From Lachnospiraceae bacterium UBA7160 (lineage in GTDB: Bacteria; Bacillota; Clostridia; Lachnospirales; Lachnospiraceae), in NCBI GenBank assembly GCA_002491565.1, contig DKWE01000060.1, positions 11,179-75,178 on the forward strand: 64,000 nucleotides of DNA. The letters run 5' to 3'. Numbering within the stretch: position 1 is the stretch's first letter; every line of letters begins with the position of its first letter. The notes under the pieces were generated by a model. It did not search any database. It worked only from the letters and a program-made list of their open reading frames with translations, and had not been told where the DNA came from. The position numbers were made by a program, and so were the translations under genes. This document shows positions 6,450-16,257 of this stretch, piece after piece.

Positions 6450-8312
6450 ATGAGAAGGAAACAGGTATTCGGCAAGGTTTTTGCTGCGGGAGTGTCAGCG
6501 CTGGCGCTTTCCATTAGCAGTATGGGCGTCTGGCAGCCAGCGGTGCAGGCGGAGGAGACTGAGGCAGTGAGTGAAGCGGCAGAAGATGCGCAGTCCGGTG
6601 CGTTCGTTCCGGCAGCGCCGATCGGTACTGAGGTGGGCGCGGGGATCCGTGATTTCAAGTTCACGACCTATGACGGACGCGAGCTCAGCCTGTATGAAAC
6701 GCTCCAGGAAAAGAAGATGGTGCTGATCAACTGCTGGGCTTCCTGGTGCGGGCCGTGTCAGGCGGAGTTTCCGTTCATGGAAGAGGCTTATGAGAAATAC
6801 AAGGATGATGTGGAAGTATTTGCGATGTCCTGCGAAGAAGAGGACAGCGATGAGGTGCTGGCGGATTATGTGGCGGAGATGGGAATGACCTTCCCGGTAG
6901 GCCGTGACGAGGCGAAGATTTATAATGATTATTCCACCGGCTATATCCCGCTCTCTATCGTAGTAGACCGCTATGGTGTGGTGTGTCTTGCGGAAGTGAG
7001 CTCCCAGTCCTCGTCGGCTGCGTTTGAGCGACTGTTCGATGTATTCTGTGCCGAGGAGTATCCGGAGTCCGTGATTCTCGATGGCTTCCCGCCTGCAGTT
7101 CCGGATGAGGAGCCGGTGGATCCGGCGAAGCTGGCGGAGGTGCTCGGAGGCGAGGGTCTGACCTATGTGAACCCGGAGGATGAGTATAACTGGCCGTTTG
7201 TGATTGAGGAGGATCATGTCGCATCGACCAACCAGGAGGAAAACAGCACAGCTTCTTCCCTGGATGTGAAGCTTACGGCAGCAGAGGGCGATGTATTTGC
7301 GCTTGACTATAAGGAATCCACAGAGATGGGCTTTGACTTCCTGCGGATCTATGTCAATGGAGAGCAGGTCAAGTTCAGCAGCGGCGAGCGCGACTGGACG
7401 ACCTGGGGCTATCAGTTTGCAGAAGCGGGCGATTATACCGTTACCTTGTCCTATGAGAAGGATGAGGCAAGCAGTGAAGGCGAGGATACCGTATGGTTGA
7501 AGAATCTCCGTCTGCTTACTGGCGAAGATGCCACTGCGCTTATGGAATCGCTTCCGGTCTATCCGATGGCAGAGGAGACCATGCTCAGCATCAGCAGTGA
7601 GAATGCCCGCGAAGTCGTGATCAATGATCCGGCTAGCTGGATTACCGGTGCGTTTGGTGAGTACAGAGCTTACATTGTTTCCGGAGAAACAGCAGAATTT
7701 ACGGCTGCGCTGGCAGAAGGCCTGGATGCGGAAAGCGCGGTCTTCAATAACAGCTTCGATGGAGTGGCTAAGGTCCTGAGCGACTGCGTGGAAGACGATC
7801 ATTATGTGTATACTGTGAACGGCCTGAACAGCTACGCTACGACAGGAAGCGGCTATACACAGGTAGCGCTGATTCCCTCTGCGGACACAGCGGATGAGAC
7901 CATTCTTCTGTTTGCAGGCGAGGCGGACCTGAATACTTTCCTGATCCGCAACAGCAGGGAGGATACGGGCGTGATTTCGACGACCTGGAAATATGCAGAT
8001 GGTTCTGCACCGGAGACGGTGAATGTGATTACCGAGGTGGAGGCGCTTGCTGAGGGCGAGGCGCTGTACCAGCTGGTATTTGTGGATGAGAACGGGAATC
8101 CGGTCGAGGGCGCGATCGCAAATGTCTGCGACGACAGCTCCTGCTCGCCGATGACTTCCGATGCGAACGGCATGATCAGTTTCGCGAAGCCGGCATTCGC
8201 TTACCACATTCAGGTCATCAAGGTGCCGGAGGGATATGAGTATGACACGACACAGGAGAGCTATCTGGATGAAAAGGGCGGCGTGACTACCTTCACACTG
8301 GGTACAAAATAA
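6450..8312 (+). CDS. Secreted TlpA-like redoxin with a prealbumin-like C-terminal domain
   Basis: A 620-residue protein. It begins with a signal peptide (RRKQ, hydrophobic stretch, cleavage likely after VQA near residue 32). A TlpA/ResA-type thioredoxin domain follows at about 60-210 with the active site SWCGPCQ. The middle (about 250-520) has beta-rich segments that I cannot place in a family. The last 80 residues (YQLVFVDENGNPVEGAI through GMISF to the end) look like a prealbumin/SpaA-type beta sandwich of Gram-positive surface proteins. No LPXTG motif or lipobox is seen, so it is probably secreted or loosely held. AAAAAGGAGG at 6431-6440 supports the ATG at 6450. It has its own promoter and is divergent from the ferredoxin/CXXC operon, with which it may share a thiol-redox task. 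Confidence 0.75.
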   Translation: MRRKQVFGKVFAAGVSALALSISSMGVWQPAVQAEETEAVSEAAEDAQSGAFVPAAPIGTEVGAGIRDFKFTTYDGRELSLYETLQEKKMVLINCWASWCGPCQAEFPFMEEAYEKYKDDVEVFAMSCEEEDSDEVLADYVAEMGMTFPVGRDEAKIYNDYSTGYIPLSIVVDRYGVVCLAEVSSQSSSAAFERLFDVFCAEEYPESVILDGFPPAVPDEEPVDPAKLAEVLGGEGLTYVNPEDEYNWPFVIEEDHVASTNQEENSTASSLDVKLTAAEGDVFALDYKESTEMGFDFLRIYVNGEQVKFSSGERDWTTWGYQFAEAGDYTVTLSYEKDEASSEGEDTVWLKNLRLLTGEDATALMESLPVYPMAEETMLSISSENAREVVINDPASWITGAFGEYRAYIVSGETAEFTAALAEGLDAESAVFNNSFDGVAKVLSDCVEDDHYVYTVNGLNSYATTGSGYTQVALIPSADTADETILLFAGEADLNTFLIRNSREDTGVISTTWKYADGSAPETVNVITEVEALAEGEALYQLVFVDENGNPVEGAIANVCDDSSCSPMTSDANGMISFAKPAFAYHIQVIKVPEGYEYDTTQESYLDEKGGVTTFTLGTK

Positions 8313-8632
8313 AGGAAAACGAAGGGGTACAGCCTTATCAGGAGGAGAAGGGTGGCGTGCCTGCTTTCACACTGTGGGCTAAATAAAGTAATACAAAAGA
8401 TACGGCTTGTAACGAGGAAAGCCAGAGCTTAGGAAAAGGACTGTCGGATGCGGCAGTCCTTTTTTGTATGCTCATGAAATCAGTTGCGCTGATGTGAAAT
8501 GTTTTGCCAGATAAGATTATGAGAGCACGAAGTGCAAAACAATCTGTCCGGTTGGTAGCTTTCGATATCATGTAATCAGAAGCTGCTTCTTATGAAACGT
8601 GTTATGAATGGAGCTTAACAAATTGGGGTGTG
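8313..8632. other. 320-bp gene-free region with a duplicated gene end and a terminator
   Basis: Positions 8334-8386 repeat, with changes, the last 50 or so bases of the TlpA-like gene (8261-8312), including an in-frame ending EEKGGVPAFTLWAK and stop. A terminator follows at 8434-8465. Nothing else is recognised between there and the AraC gene end. Confidence 0.6.
8434..8465 (+). terminator. Intrinsic terminator of the TlpA-like gene
   Basis: The stem GGACTGTCG (8438-8446) / CGGCAGTCC (8451-8459), with one G-T pair and a 4-nt loop, is followed by seven T residues. Confidence 0.85.
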
Positions 8633-9505
8633 TTATCGGGCGATCGAATCGCTGTCACTTAGCTGCTTCCGGAACTGGGTCGGCGACATGCCACAGTTCT
8701 TTTTAAACAGGCGGCTGAAGTACAGGGAATTTTCATAGCCGACAATCGAGGCAATCTCCGTGACAGTGCAGGAGGTAGATTCCAGGAGGCTCTGGGCATT
8801 GGAAATGCGCAGAGAGAGGAGATACTGGGCAGGAGTTGTACCGGTATAGTCCTTAAAATTCCGTATAAACCAGCTGACACTCATTCCGCGTTCTCTTGCG
8901 TACGCTTCGATACTGATCTGCTGATTGTAATTGGAATGAAAATGTGTGACGGCCCGGTTCATTTCATCCATAAGGAACGCGCTTTTTTCGCGCGGCTTTT
9001 TTCCCTGCAAACGAAAAAGCAGGATGAACAGATATTCAAGCTCGTGTGCGAGTACTGTCTCATAGAAAGGCTTGCACAGCTTGAGCTCCTGAATGAAATG
9101 CAGGAAAATCTGTTTGTATTCCAGGGAGGTCCCAGTGTGGATGACGTGAGCTTTGTCCGGAAATCCGTATTTCCTTAAAATATTTGTGACGTTGTTCCCG
9201 GTAAAATGGACCCAGTAAACCTCAGTCTGATCGATGCCATAATAATAGTAGCGCTGTTCCTCCTTTGGGCGGTAGAGCACCATATTGCCAGCAGGAACGA
9301 TTTCCTCGGCTCCGTGGAAGAAAAAATGAGCCTTGCCTGAGGCGATATAGAGCAGCTGGAAGTCCAGACGGCCGCGCGGCCTGTGTGTCGGCAGCTTCGG
9401 TCGGGTAAACAGATGATAGGTGCCCGCGCTTCCTACAAAGAGCGGATGCTTTTTATCCTTAAAATCCAGGACTTGATTGTGCCAGTAGGCATTGTCTGTG
9501 TACAT
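8633..9505 (-). CDS. AraC family transcriptional regulator
   Basis: A 290-residue protein. The N-terminal part is a cupin-like effector domain (about 20-150). The C-terminal 100 residues carry the double helix-turn-helix of AraC/XylS regulators, with the hallmarks ISIEAYARERGMSVSWFIRNF, then VTEIASIVGYENSLYFSRLFKK and a closing GMSPTQFRK. The ATG at 9505 follows AAAGGAG on the minus strand; the frame is open further to 9544 but without a comparable site. It is divergent from the beta-galactosidase gene with 189 bp between them, so it most likely senses a galactoside-derived ligand and controls that gene and perhaps the downstream symporter. This role is inference from position. Confidence 0.88.
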   Translation of the reverse strand: MYTDNAYWHNQVLDFKDKKHPLFVGSAGTYHLFTRPKLPTHRPRGRLDFQLLYIASGKAHFFFHGAEEIVPAGNMVLYRPKEEQRYYYYGIDQTEVYWVHFTGNNVTNILRKYGFPDKAHVIHTGTSLEYKQIFLHFIQELKLCKPFYETVLAHELEYLFILLFRLQGKKPREKSAFLMDEMNRAVTHFHSNYNQQISIEAYARERGMSVSWFIRNFKDYTGTTPAQYLLSLRISNAQSLLESTSCTVTEIASIVGYENSLYFSRLFKKNCGMSPTQFRKQLSDSDSIAR

Positions 9506-9694
9506 AGATGGCTCCTTTCCTGGTGCGGCGGCTGCCCGCATCAAAAATATTGTATCATTTTGTGCATATTTTGTCTATTTAAATTTATTCTCATATATGT
9601 AAAAACGCTGTAAATTATAAGTACAAGAGAAAAGAGACAGGCAGAAGATGAGACCTTCTTCTGTCTCAAAAAATGCATAGAGGAGGAGAAATAT

Positions 9695-12600
9695 ATGATT
9701 GTTCCACGCTACTATGAGGACCTTCACATGCTGCACGAGAATACCATGCCGGACCGTTCGTATTATATTCCGGCGTCGGTCCGAATGGATTGTCTCGTGG
9801 AGGAACGGGAAAAATCCAACCGCATCCAGATGCTGAACGGGAACTGGAAAATGAAATACTATCCCAGCATCTTTGATCTGAAGGAAGCTTTTTATGACCC
9901 TGGCTTTGAGGCCGGCGGGTATGAGGAGATCCCGGTTCCGGGCACCTGGCAGCAGTATGGCTGCGACAACCATCAATACACAAATTTCCGCTATCCATTT
10001 CCGGTAGATCCGCCGTATGTGCCGCAGGAAAATCCGTGCGCTGCCTATCTTTATTATTTCCCATATCAGAAAGATCCAAACGCGCCCAGAGCATTTTTAG
10101 AGTTTGAGGGAGTGGACTCTTGCTTTTACGTGTGGCTGAACGGCAGCTACATCGGATACAGCCAGGTATCTCACGCACAAAGTGAATTTGACGTGACCTC
10201 CGCAATAAAGGAGGGCGATAATACGCTGGCCGTGCTTGTCCTGAAGTGGTGCGACGGCAGTTATCTGGAGGATCAGGATAAATTCCGGATGAGCGGTATT
10301 TTCCGGGATGTCTATCTGCTGAAGCGGCCAAAGCAGTGCATTTTTGATTATTTTATCCACACGAGACTGGAAGAGCAAAAGGCAGTCGTGACGGTGGAGA
10401 CCACCTATCTGGAGGATACCATTCCGGTGAAGGCTTCTGTTTTTGACAGAGAGGAAAATCTCGTGACAGAGCTTGTCTATGCAGGAAACACGTCTTTTGA
10501 AATCGAAAATCCCAGATTATGGAACAGTGAGCAGCCGTATCTCTATACGCTGGTGCTGGAAACGGAACAGGAAGTCATTGTAGAGAAAATCGGGCTTCGC
10601 GAGATTCACGTAGAAGGAAATGTGGTTCAGATCAACGGCGTCCCGGTCAAGTTCCGCGGCGTGAACCGGCATGATTCGGACCCGGTGACCGGTTCGGTTA
10701 TCTCTGTGGACCAGATGCGGAAGGACCTGAAGCTGATGAAGCAGCACAACTTCAATGCGATCCGCACCAGTCATTATCCCAATCAGCCCATGTTTTACCA
10801 GATGTGTGACCAGTATGGTTTTTATGTCATTGATGAAGCGGACAATGAGAGTCATGGACCGTGGATGCTCTGCTATTCTAATGATACGGATGCGGAGCGC
10901 GCAAGCAGATGGAATGAGCTGATTTCGGATAACCCGGAGTTTGATGAGGCAACGCTGGACCGGACGAAAAAGCTGGTATTGCGGGACAAAAATCGTCCCT
11001 GTGTTGTGATCTGGTCGATGGGAAATGAATGCGGGTACGGATGTACGTTTGAAAAGGCACTGGAGTGGACGAAAAAGTATGATCCGGACAGGCTGACACA
11101 TTATGAGAGCGCCTATTACCGGGGACGCAGGCGCAAATACGATTATTCCAATATTGATCTGTACAGCCGCATGTATCCTGGTTTCCAGGAGGTTCTGGAT
11201 TATGTGAATTCGGAGCCGGACAAGCCTTATATTATGTGTGAATACTGTCATTCCATGGGGAATGGAGCAGGAGACTATGAGGATTATTTTGCTCTGATCG
11301 AAGCACATGACTGCATCTGCGGCGGCTTTGTCTGGGAGTGGTGCGATCACGCTGTGTATAAGGGAAAAACTGCGGACGGGAAGGAGATCTACTACTACGG
11401 CGGAGACCACGGAGAGTATCCGCATGATGGAAATTTCTGCATGGATGGTCTTGTATATCCGGACCGCACGCCGCATACCGGACTGCTCGAATATAAAAAT
11501 GTGCACAGGCCGGCGCGCATCGTATCGTATGATCAGGAAACTGGAATGGCTGTCATAAAAAATGAGATGAATTTCGTCGATTTGAAGGAGTATCTTGAAA
11601 TTGCCTATGAGGTAACGGCGGACGGGATTGTGACCGGGAAAGTGGGCGGCACAGACCCTTCGCATGCGTTTCCGCGCGAATCGGCAGAGGTGTACCTTCC
11701 GGTCCAGGTTCCGGAGCGCGGGCGTGCATACCTGAAGGTGACGTATCTGCTGAAGCAGCCGGACGCGTTCCGCGAGGCGGGCTATGTCCTTGGATTCGAT
11801 GAAATCCCACTGAAAAATCAGGAGCCTGGCAATCAGACAAGCCGGAAATGGAAAGAGGCCGCCGAAAAGAGCAGTAAGGCGCTCCCAAAGCTTGCCGTCA
11901 CAGAGACGGAAAAGCAGCTGATCGCGGAGGGGAATTCTTTCCGGTATGTGTACAGCAAGCTGTACGGGACTTTTGAGCAGCTGACAGTAAATGGGAGAGA
12001 GTTTCTGGATCGGCCGATGGAGCTGAATGTCTGGAGAGCGCCTACGGATAACGATATGCATATCGAAGCGGAGTGGCGTAAGGCTATGTACGACAGAGCG
12101 GTCTCCAGAGCGTATGTAACCAATTATACACTTGCGGCAGGTTATCTCGAAATTCACAGCGTCATGTCGCTGTCCGCGGTAACGGTTCAGAGGATGATGA
12201 GTATCAATGCGGTGTGGAGAATTGACAATTCCGGACAGATTTCGGTTCGGATGGATGTGACAAGAGATCTGGATTTCCCGGAGCTTCCAAGGTTTGGGCT
12301 CCGTCTGTTCCTTCCGGCGTTTCTGGATCAGATCACGTATTTTGGACTTGGGCCGGTGGAAAGCTACGAGGATAAGCGCAGAGCCGCGAGCCATGGCATT
12401 TATTCTGGAAATGTCAAAGAGCTGCACGAGGATTATATCAAGCCGCAGGAGAATGGCAGCCATGCGGACTGCGATTATGTGATAGCCAGGGGCAGTGGGA
12501 TGTCCCTCAGGGCATATCAGGAAACGCGGTTTTCCTTCAATGCGTCTGTGTACACGCAGGAAGAACTGGCAGAAAAGAAGCATAATTATGAGCTGGTTCC

Positions 12601-12754
12601 CTGTGGAAGTACGGTGCTGAATCTGGATTTTCGCCAGGATGGCATCGGGTCTAACAGCTGCGGGCCAAGACCGCAGGAGAAATACCGGCTTGCAGAGGAA
12701 ATGTTTACGTATCAGATGAACCTGATACTGGATGCGGACGGAGTAAAACACTGA
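9695..12754 (+). CDS. lacZ: Beta-galactosidase, glycoside hydrolase family 2
   Basis: A 1019-residue protein, the usual size of LacZ-type GH2 enzymes. In order: sugar-binding domain with VPGTWQQYG (about 80), immunoglobulin-like domain, TIM barrel (about 300-600) and the C-terminal small-chain region (about 740-1010). The general acid/base is Glu445 in WSMGNECGYG and the nucleophile is Glu516 in IMCEYCHSMGNG. FRGVNRHDSDP is the conserved start of the barrel. No signal peptide is present, so it acts in the cytoplasm and hydrolyses imported lactose or another beta-galactoside. A GAGGAGGAG site precedes the ATG. An AraC regulator is divergent upstream and a GPH symporter follows, forming a small sugar-use locus. 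Confidence 0.93.
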   Translation: MIVPRYYEDLHMLHENTMPDRSYYIPASVRMDCLVEEREKSNRIQMLNGNWKMKYYPSIFDLKEAFYDPGFEAGGYEEIPVPGTWQQYGCDNHQYTNFRYPFPVDPPYVPQENPCAAYLYYFPYQKDPNAPRAFLEFEGVDSCFYVWLNGSYIGYSQVSHAQSEFDVTSAIKEGDNTLAVLVLKWCDGSYLEDQDKFRMSGIFRDVYLLKRPKQCIFDYFIHTRLEEQKAVVTVETTYLEDTIPVKASVFDREENLVTELVYAGNTSFEIENPRLWNSEQPYLYTLVLETEQEVIVEKIGLREIHVEGNVVQINGVPVKFRGVNRHDSDPVTGSVISVDQMRKDLKLMKQHNFNAIRTSHYPNQPMFYQMCDQYGFYVIDEADNESHGPWMLCYSNDTDAERASRWNELISDNPEFDEATLDRTKKLVLRDKNRPCVVIWSMGNECGYGCTFEKALEWTKKYDPDRLTHYESAYYRGRRRKYDYSNIDLYSRMYPGFQEVLDYVNSEPDKPYIMCEYCHSMGNGAGDYEDYFALIEAHDCICGGFVWEWCDHAVYKGKTADGKEIYYYGGDHGEYPHDGNFCMDGLVYPDRTPHTGLLEYKNVHRPARIVSYDQETGMAVIKNEMNFVDLKEYLEIAYEVTADGIVTGKVGGTDPSHAFPRESAEVYLPVQVPERGRAYLKVTYLLKQPDAFREAGYVLGFDEIPLKNQEPGNQTSRKWKEAAEKSSKALPKLAVTETEKQLIAEGNSFRYVYSKLYGTFEQLTVNGREFLDRPMELNVWRAPTDNDMHIEAEWRKAMYDRAVSRAYVTNYTLAAGYLEIHSVMSLSAVTVQRMMSINAVWRIDNSGQISVRMDVTRDLDFPELPRFGLRLFLPAFLDQITYFGLGPVESYEDKRRAASHGIYSGNVKELHEDYIKPQENGSHADCDYVIARGSGMSLRAYQETRFSFNASVYTQEELAEKKHNYELVPCGSTVLNLDFRQDGIGSNSCGPRPQEKYRLAEEMFTYQMNLILDADGVKH

Positions 12755-13012
12755 GAGAAGGTCTGCTGCAGTCACCGGGGATGTACAGTTGGCACAAACC
12801 TCTCAGGTGAGGTCCGGCAGGTACGGGAAACGTTATGAGACCTTCCGCGGGAGTCGCAGTTTTAAAGCCTATGAAAAGCGACAGATTCTCAAACCATTAC
12901 GAGAGTCATGGCAGAAGTCCCGGAAGGCTGCAGTGTAGTGAATTATTAAGAGATGTTATGATTCAAGCTAAGCTACCCGGAAGAAACTGGGAGAAAGGAA
13001 AAGAGTAATAAA

Positions 13013-14455
13013 ATGAATGAGAAAAAATATTTAACCTGGGCTAATAAGGTTGGCTATGGTTCCGGTGATATCGCCGGTAACGTCGTATATGCGCTGCTGT
13101 CTGCGTTTGTTATGATCTTCCTTACCGATACGGTCGGACTGAATGCCGGGATTGTCGGTACTCTGATTGCCGTATCAAAGGTCTTTGACGGCGTCAGCGA
13201 TATCTTCTTTGGCGCGATGATTGACAAGACGCACAGCAGGATGGGCAAGGCGAGGCCCTGGATGTTCTACGGCTACTTTGGATGTGCCCTTTGCCTGGTT
13301 GCTATCTTTTGTATCCCGGCGGATCTGAGTGATTTTGCGAAATACGCATGGTTCTTTGTGGCCTATACGGTACTGAATGCGGGATTTTACACCGCAAATA
13401 ACATCGCGTATTCCGCGCTGACTGCCCTGATCACAAAGAATAACCACGAGCGTGTGCAGATGGGTTCCATCCGGTTTATGTTCGCGTTTGGTACAAGCAT
13501 GCTGATCCAGACGATCACGGTGGGCTGCGTCGCTTACTTTGGCGGCGGCGCCGCGGCATGGAGAACGGTGGCAATCATTTATGCGATTGTCGGTGTGATC
13601 TCAAACTCTATCTCTGTATTTTCAGTCAGGGAGCTGTCAGAGGAGGAGCTGGAGGCCGGAGAACACACTGGCAGCAGTGAGCACGAAGACAGGGAGCAGG
13701 CAGGCGAAGCGCTGGCAGATAGAGAACGAGCAGGCGGGACGCTGCCAGAGAAGCTTCCGGAAGAAAAGTACAGCCTGATCGATGCGTTTAAGATTCTTGC
13801 CCACAATAAGTATTACCTGATGATTTGCGGCTCGTATATTCTTATGCAGATATACTCCGCAACCCTGAACATGGGGATTTATTTCATGACCTATGTACTG
13901 AAGAATGCGAATCTGCTCGGCGTATTTTCCTGGGCGATCAATATACCGATGATTCTTGGTCTGCTGTTTACACCTGCACTGGTCGCACGTTGGAAGGGAA
14001 TGTACAAGCTGAATATCTGCGGCTATACGCTGGGTACGGTTGGACGGCTTGGCGTTGTGATTGCCGGATATATGGGAAGTGTACCGCTGATGCTTGCATG
14101 CACGGCAATCGCCGCAATCGGCATGAGCCCGCTGCAGGGAGATATGAATGCCCTGATCGCTACCTGTTCAGAATATACGTATCTAACAACCGGCAAGCGC
14201 GTCGATGGAACCATGTATTCCTGCACCTCCTTCGGAACTAAGATTGGAGGCGGCATTGGCACAGCGCTTGCAGGCTGGCTGCTTGCCTGGAGCGGCTATG
14301 TGGGAGGCGCGGCGGAGCAGTCCGCTTCCTGTATGAATATGCTCCATATTATGTATCTGTGGCTGCCGATGATCTTTAATTTGTTGATCACTCTGATCCT
14401 GATCAGACTGAATGTGGAGAAGGCGAATGAAGAGCTTCGCGCGAAAGCGAAGTAA
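13013..14455 (+). CDS. GPH-family sugar:cation symporter
   Basis: A 480-residue polytopic protein of the glycoside-pentoside-hexuronide:cation symporter family (MFS-related, like LacS, MelB and XynB-type carriers). The opening KVGYGSGDIAGNVVYALLSAF, the DKTHSRMGKARPWMFYG loop and 12 hydrophobic segments fit the family. The central cytoplasmic loop (about residues 210-250) is enlarged and highly acidic (EHTGSSEHEDREQ and similar), with short internal repetition of the DREQAGEALADRERAGG kind. It lacks the C-terminal EIIA domain found in LacS. Placed 258 bp after lacZ, it probably imports the galactoside. The gap holds no obvious terminator, so co-transcription is possible. Confidence 0.87.
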   Translation: MNEKKYLTWANKVGYGSGDIAGNVVYALLSAFVMIFLTDTVGLNAGIVGTLIAVSKVFDGVSDIFFGAMIDKTHSRMGKARPWMFYGYFGCALCLVAIFCIPADLSDFAKYAWFFVAYTVLNAGFYTANNIAYSALTALITKNNHERVQMGSIRFMFAFGTSMLIQTITVGCVAYFGGGAAAWRTVAIIYAIVGVISNSISVFSVRELSEEELEAGEHTGSSEHEDREQAGEALADRERAGGTLPEKLPEEKYSLIDAFKILAHNKYYLMICGSYILMQIYSATLNMGIYFMTYVLKNANLLGVFSWAINIPMILGLLFTPALVARWKGMYKLNICGYTLGTVGRLGVVIAGYMGSVPLMLACTAIAAIGMSPLQGDMNALIATCSEYTYLTTGKRVDGTMYSCTSFGTKIGGGIGTALAGWLLAWSGYVGGAAEQSASCMNMLHIMYLWLPMIFNLLITLILIRLNVEKANEELRAKAK

Positions 14456-14484
14456 GATAGATTTGCGATCCGTGTAAGGATATC

Positions 14485-14547
14485 AAAAAAGACTGTGTAA
14501 ACAGGGGAGACAGTAACGTAGATGCGTCACTGTCTCCCCTGTTTACA
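14485..14547 (-). terminator. Strong intrinsic terminator of pyrG
   Basis: A perfect 19-bp inverted repeat (14496-14514 / 14529-14547) is followed, on the minus strand, by a run of six U (plus-strand A at 14485-14490). The U-tract lies on the minus-strand side, so it mainly serves the leftward pyrG; the same hairpin may also block readthrough from the symporter gene. Confidence 0.85.
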
Positions 14548-14640
14548 GCCAGCAGACTGTTTCCGGACTCTCCGGTGCATGGCTCTGGCAGGCCGTCCGT
14601 ATAAAAAGTATGTCAGAATTATGTCAGAAGGTGAAAAGCT

Positions 14641-16257
14641 TTATTTTGTGTCATGCCTTGTGACCGCTGCCTCGATAAATCCGCGGAAGAGCGGATGCGG
14701 GCGGTTCGGGCGGGATTTGAGTTCCGGGTGCGCCTGCGTTCCGATGAAGAATGGATGATCCTTAAGCTCGATCATCTCGACGATCCGGCCGTCCGGCGAA
14801 AGGCCTGAGAGCGTCAGACCGTGGTCGGTCAGCACCTTGCGGTAATCGTTGTTGACCTCGTAGCGGTGTCTGTGGCGCTCATGAATCTCGCGCGTGCCGT
14901 ACAGCTGGTATGCTTTGGTGGACGGCTCCAGCACACACGGGTAGGAACCGAGCCGCAGCGTACCGCCGATGTCCTCCACGCCGTTTTGATCCGGCAGCAG
15001 TGCGATAACCGGATGTGGCGTCTGAGGATCAAGCTCGATGCTGTGTGCGTCCGCAAGTCCGGCAGCGTGGCGTGCATACTCGACGATTGCGAGCTGCATG
15101 CCGAGGCAGAGTCCGAGATAAGGGATACTGTGGGTGCGCGCGTAGCGGATGGCTTCGATCATGCCGTCGATGCCCCGGTCTCCGAAGCCGCCCGGCACCA
15201 GAATGCCGTCTACACCTGCAAGCAGTTCGCCTGCATTTTCTGTGGTGACATCTTCGGAATTGATCCAGCGGATGGAAACGGTCGCATGGCTGGCGATGCC
15301 GCCGTGCTTCAGTGCTTCGACCACGCTGATATATGCGTCATGGAGCGCAGTGTATTTTCCGACGAGAGCGACCTCCACATCGCGGGTCGGATTGTGCAGC
15401 GCTTCGACCATTGCGGTCCAGTCGGAGAGATCCGGCTCTGGGCAAGGCAGCTCCAGGCATTCGCAGGCCACCTGCGCGAGCTGCTCCTGTTCCATTGCGA
15501 GCGGGGCCTCATAGAGATATTCCACATCGAGGTTCTGGAGAACATGGCTGCTTGGAACGTTGCAGAACAGTGCGATCTTGTCCTTGATCTGGCGATTCAG
15601 CGGATGTTCGGAGCGGCAGACAATAATGTCTGGCCAGATGCCCATGCTCTGTAAAGACTTGACACTCATCTGCGTCGGCTTTGTCTTCATTTCTCCGGAT
15701 GCTTTCAGATACGGGATCAGCGTTACGTGCACGATGATGGCATTCTCATGGCCGATGTCGTGCTGGAACTGGCGGATTGCCTCCAGAAATGGCTGGCTTT
15801 CGATATCGCCGACGGTGCCGCCGACCTCGATGATTGCGATCTGCGTCTCGTCAGTGATATTTGTATAATCACGGTAAAACCGGCTCTTGATTTCATTTGT
15901 GATATGGGGAATGACCTGGACCGTGCCGCCTCCATAATCTCCGCGCCGCTCCTTCTGGAGTACAGACCAGTAGATTTTTCCGGTCGTCACGTTGGAATTC
16001 TTGTTCAGGCTCTCATCGATGAAGCGTTCATAGTGGCCGAGGTCGAGATCGGTCTCGGCTCCATCATCCGTCACGAAGACCTCGCCGTGCTGGATCGGAT
16101 TCATCGTTCCGGGGTCGATATTAATGTAGGGATCGAACTTCTGCATCGTCACTTTGTAGCCGCGTGCCTTGAGCAGACGCCCAAGAGATGCCGCTGTGAT
16201 CCCTTTTCCGAGTCCGGAGACAACGCCGCCTGTTACGAAAACATATTTCACTGCCAT
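14641..16257 (-). CDS. pyrG: CTP synthase
   Basis: A 538-residue enzyme that converts UTP, ATP and glutamine to CTP. The N-terminal amidoligase domain begins with FVTGGVVSGLGKGITAASLG (P-loop) and has KFDPYINIDPGTMNP and HGEVFVTDDGAETDLDLGHYERF. The C-terminal class I glutamine amidotransferase domain contains VPGGFGDRG, the nucleophile Cys in YLGLCLGMQ, and the His-Glu pair in THPEL-like QAHPELKSRP. Length matches the family. The ATG at 16257 has GAAGGAGG upstream on the minus strand; an open extension to 16320 is ignored. It is monocistronic and divergent from ftsH. Confidence 0.97.
   Translation of the reverse strand: MAVKYVFVTGGVVSGLGKGITAASLGRLLKARGYKVTMQKFDPYINIDPGTMNPIQHGEVFVTDDGAETDLDLGHYERFIDESLNKNSNVTTGKIYWSVLQKERRGDYGGGTVQVIPHITNEIKSRFYRDYTNITDETQIAIIEVGGTVGDIESQPFLEAIRQFQHDIGHENAIIVHVTLIPYLKASGEMKTKPTQMSVKSLQSMGIWPDIIVCRSEHPLNRQIKDKIALFCNVPSSHVLQNLDVEYLYEAPLAMEQEQLAQVACECLELPCPEPDLSDWTAMVEALHNPTRDVEVALVGKYTALHDAYISVVEALKHGGIASHATVSIRWINSEDVTTENAGELLAGVDGILVPGGFGDRGIDGMIEAIRYARTHSIPYLGLCLGMQLAIVEYARHAAGLADAHSIELDPQTPHPVIALLPDQNGVEDIGGTLRLGSYPCVLEPSTKAYQLYGTREIHERHRHRYEVNNDYRKVLTDHGLTLSGLSPDGRIVEMIELKDHPFFIGTQAHPELKSRPNRPHPLFRGFIEAAVTRHDTK

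Noticed and set aside
6495..8207. Open frame of 570 codons on the minus strand
   Set aside because: It is the mirror of the secreted TlpA-like gene, which has a signal peptide, promoter, ribosome binding site and CxxC motif.
10517..12775. Long open frame of 752 codons on the minus strand
   Set aside because: It is fully antisense to the beta-galactosidase, whose catalytic motifs are intact. Its translation is rich in Arg, His and Ile with no recognisable domain, and it has no ribosome binding site.
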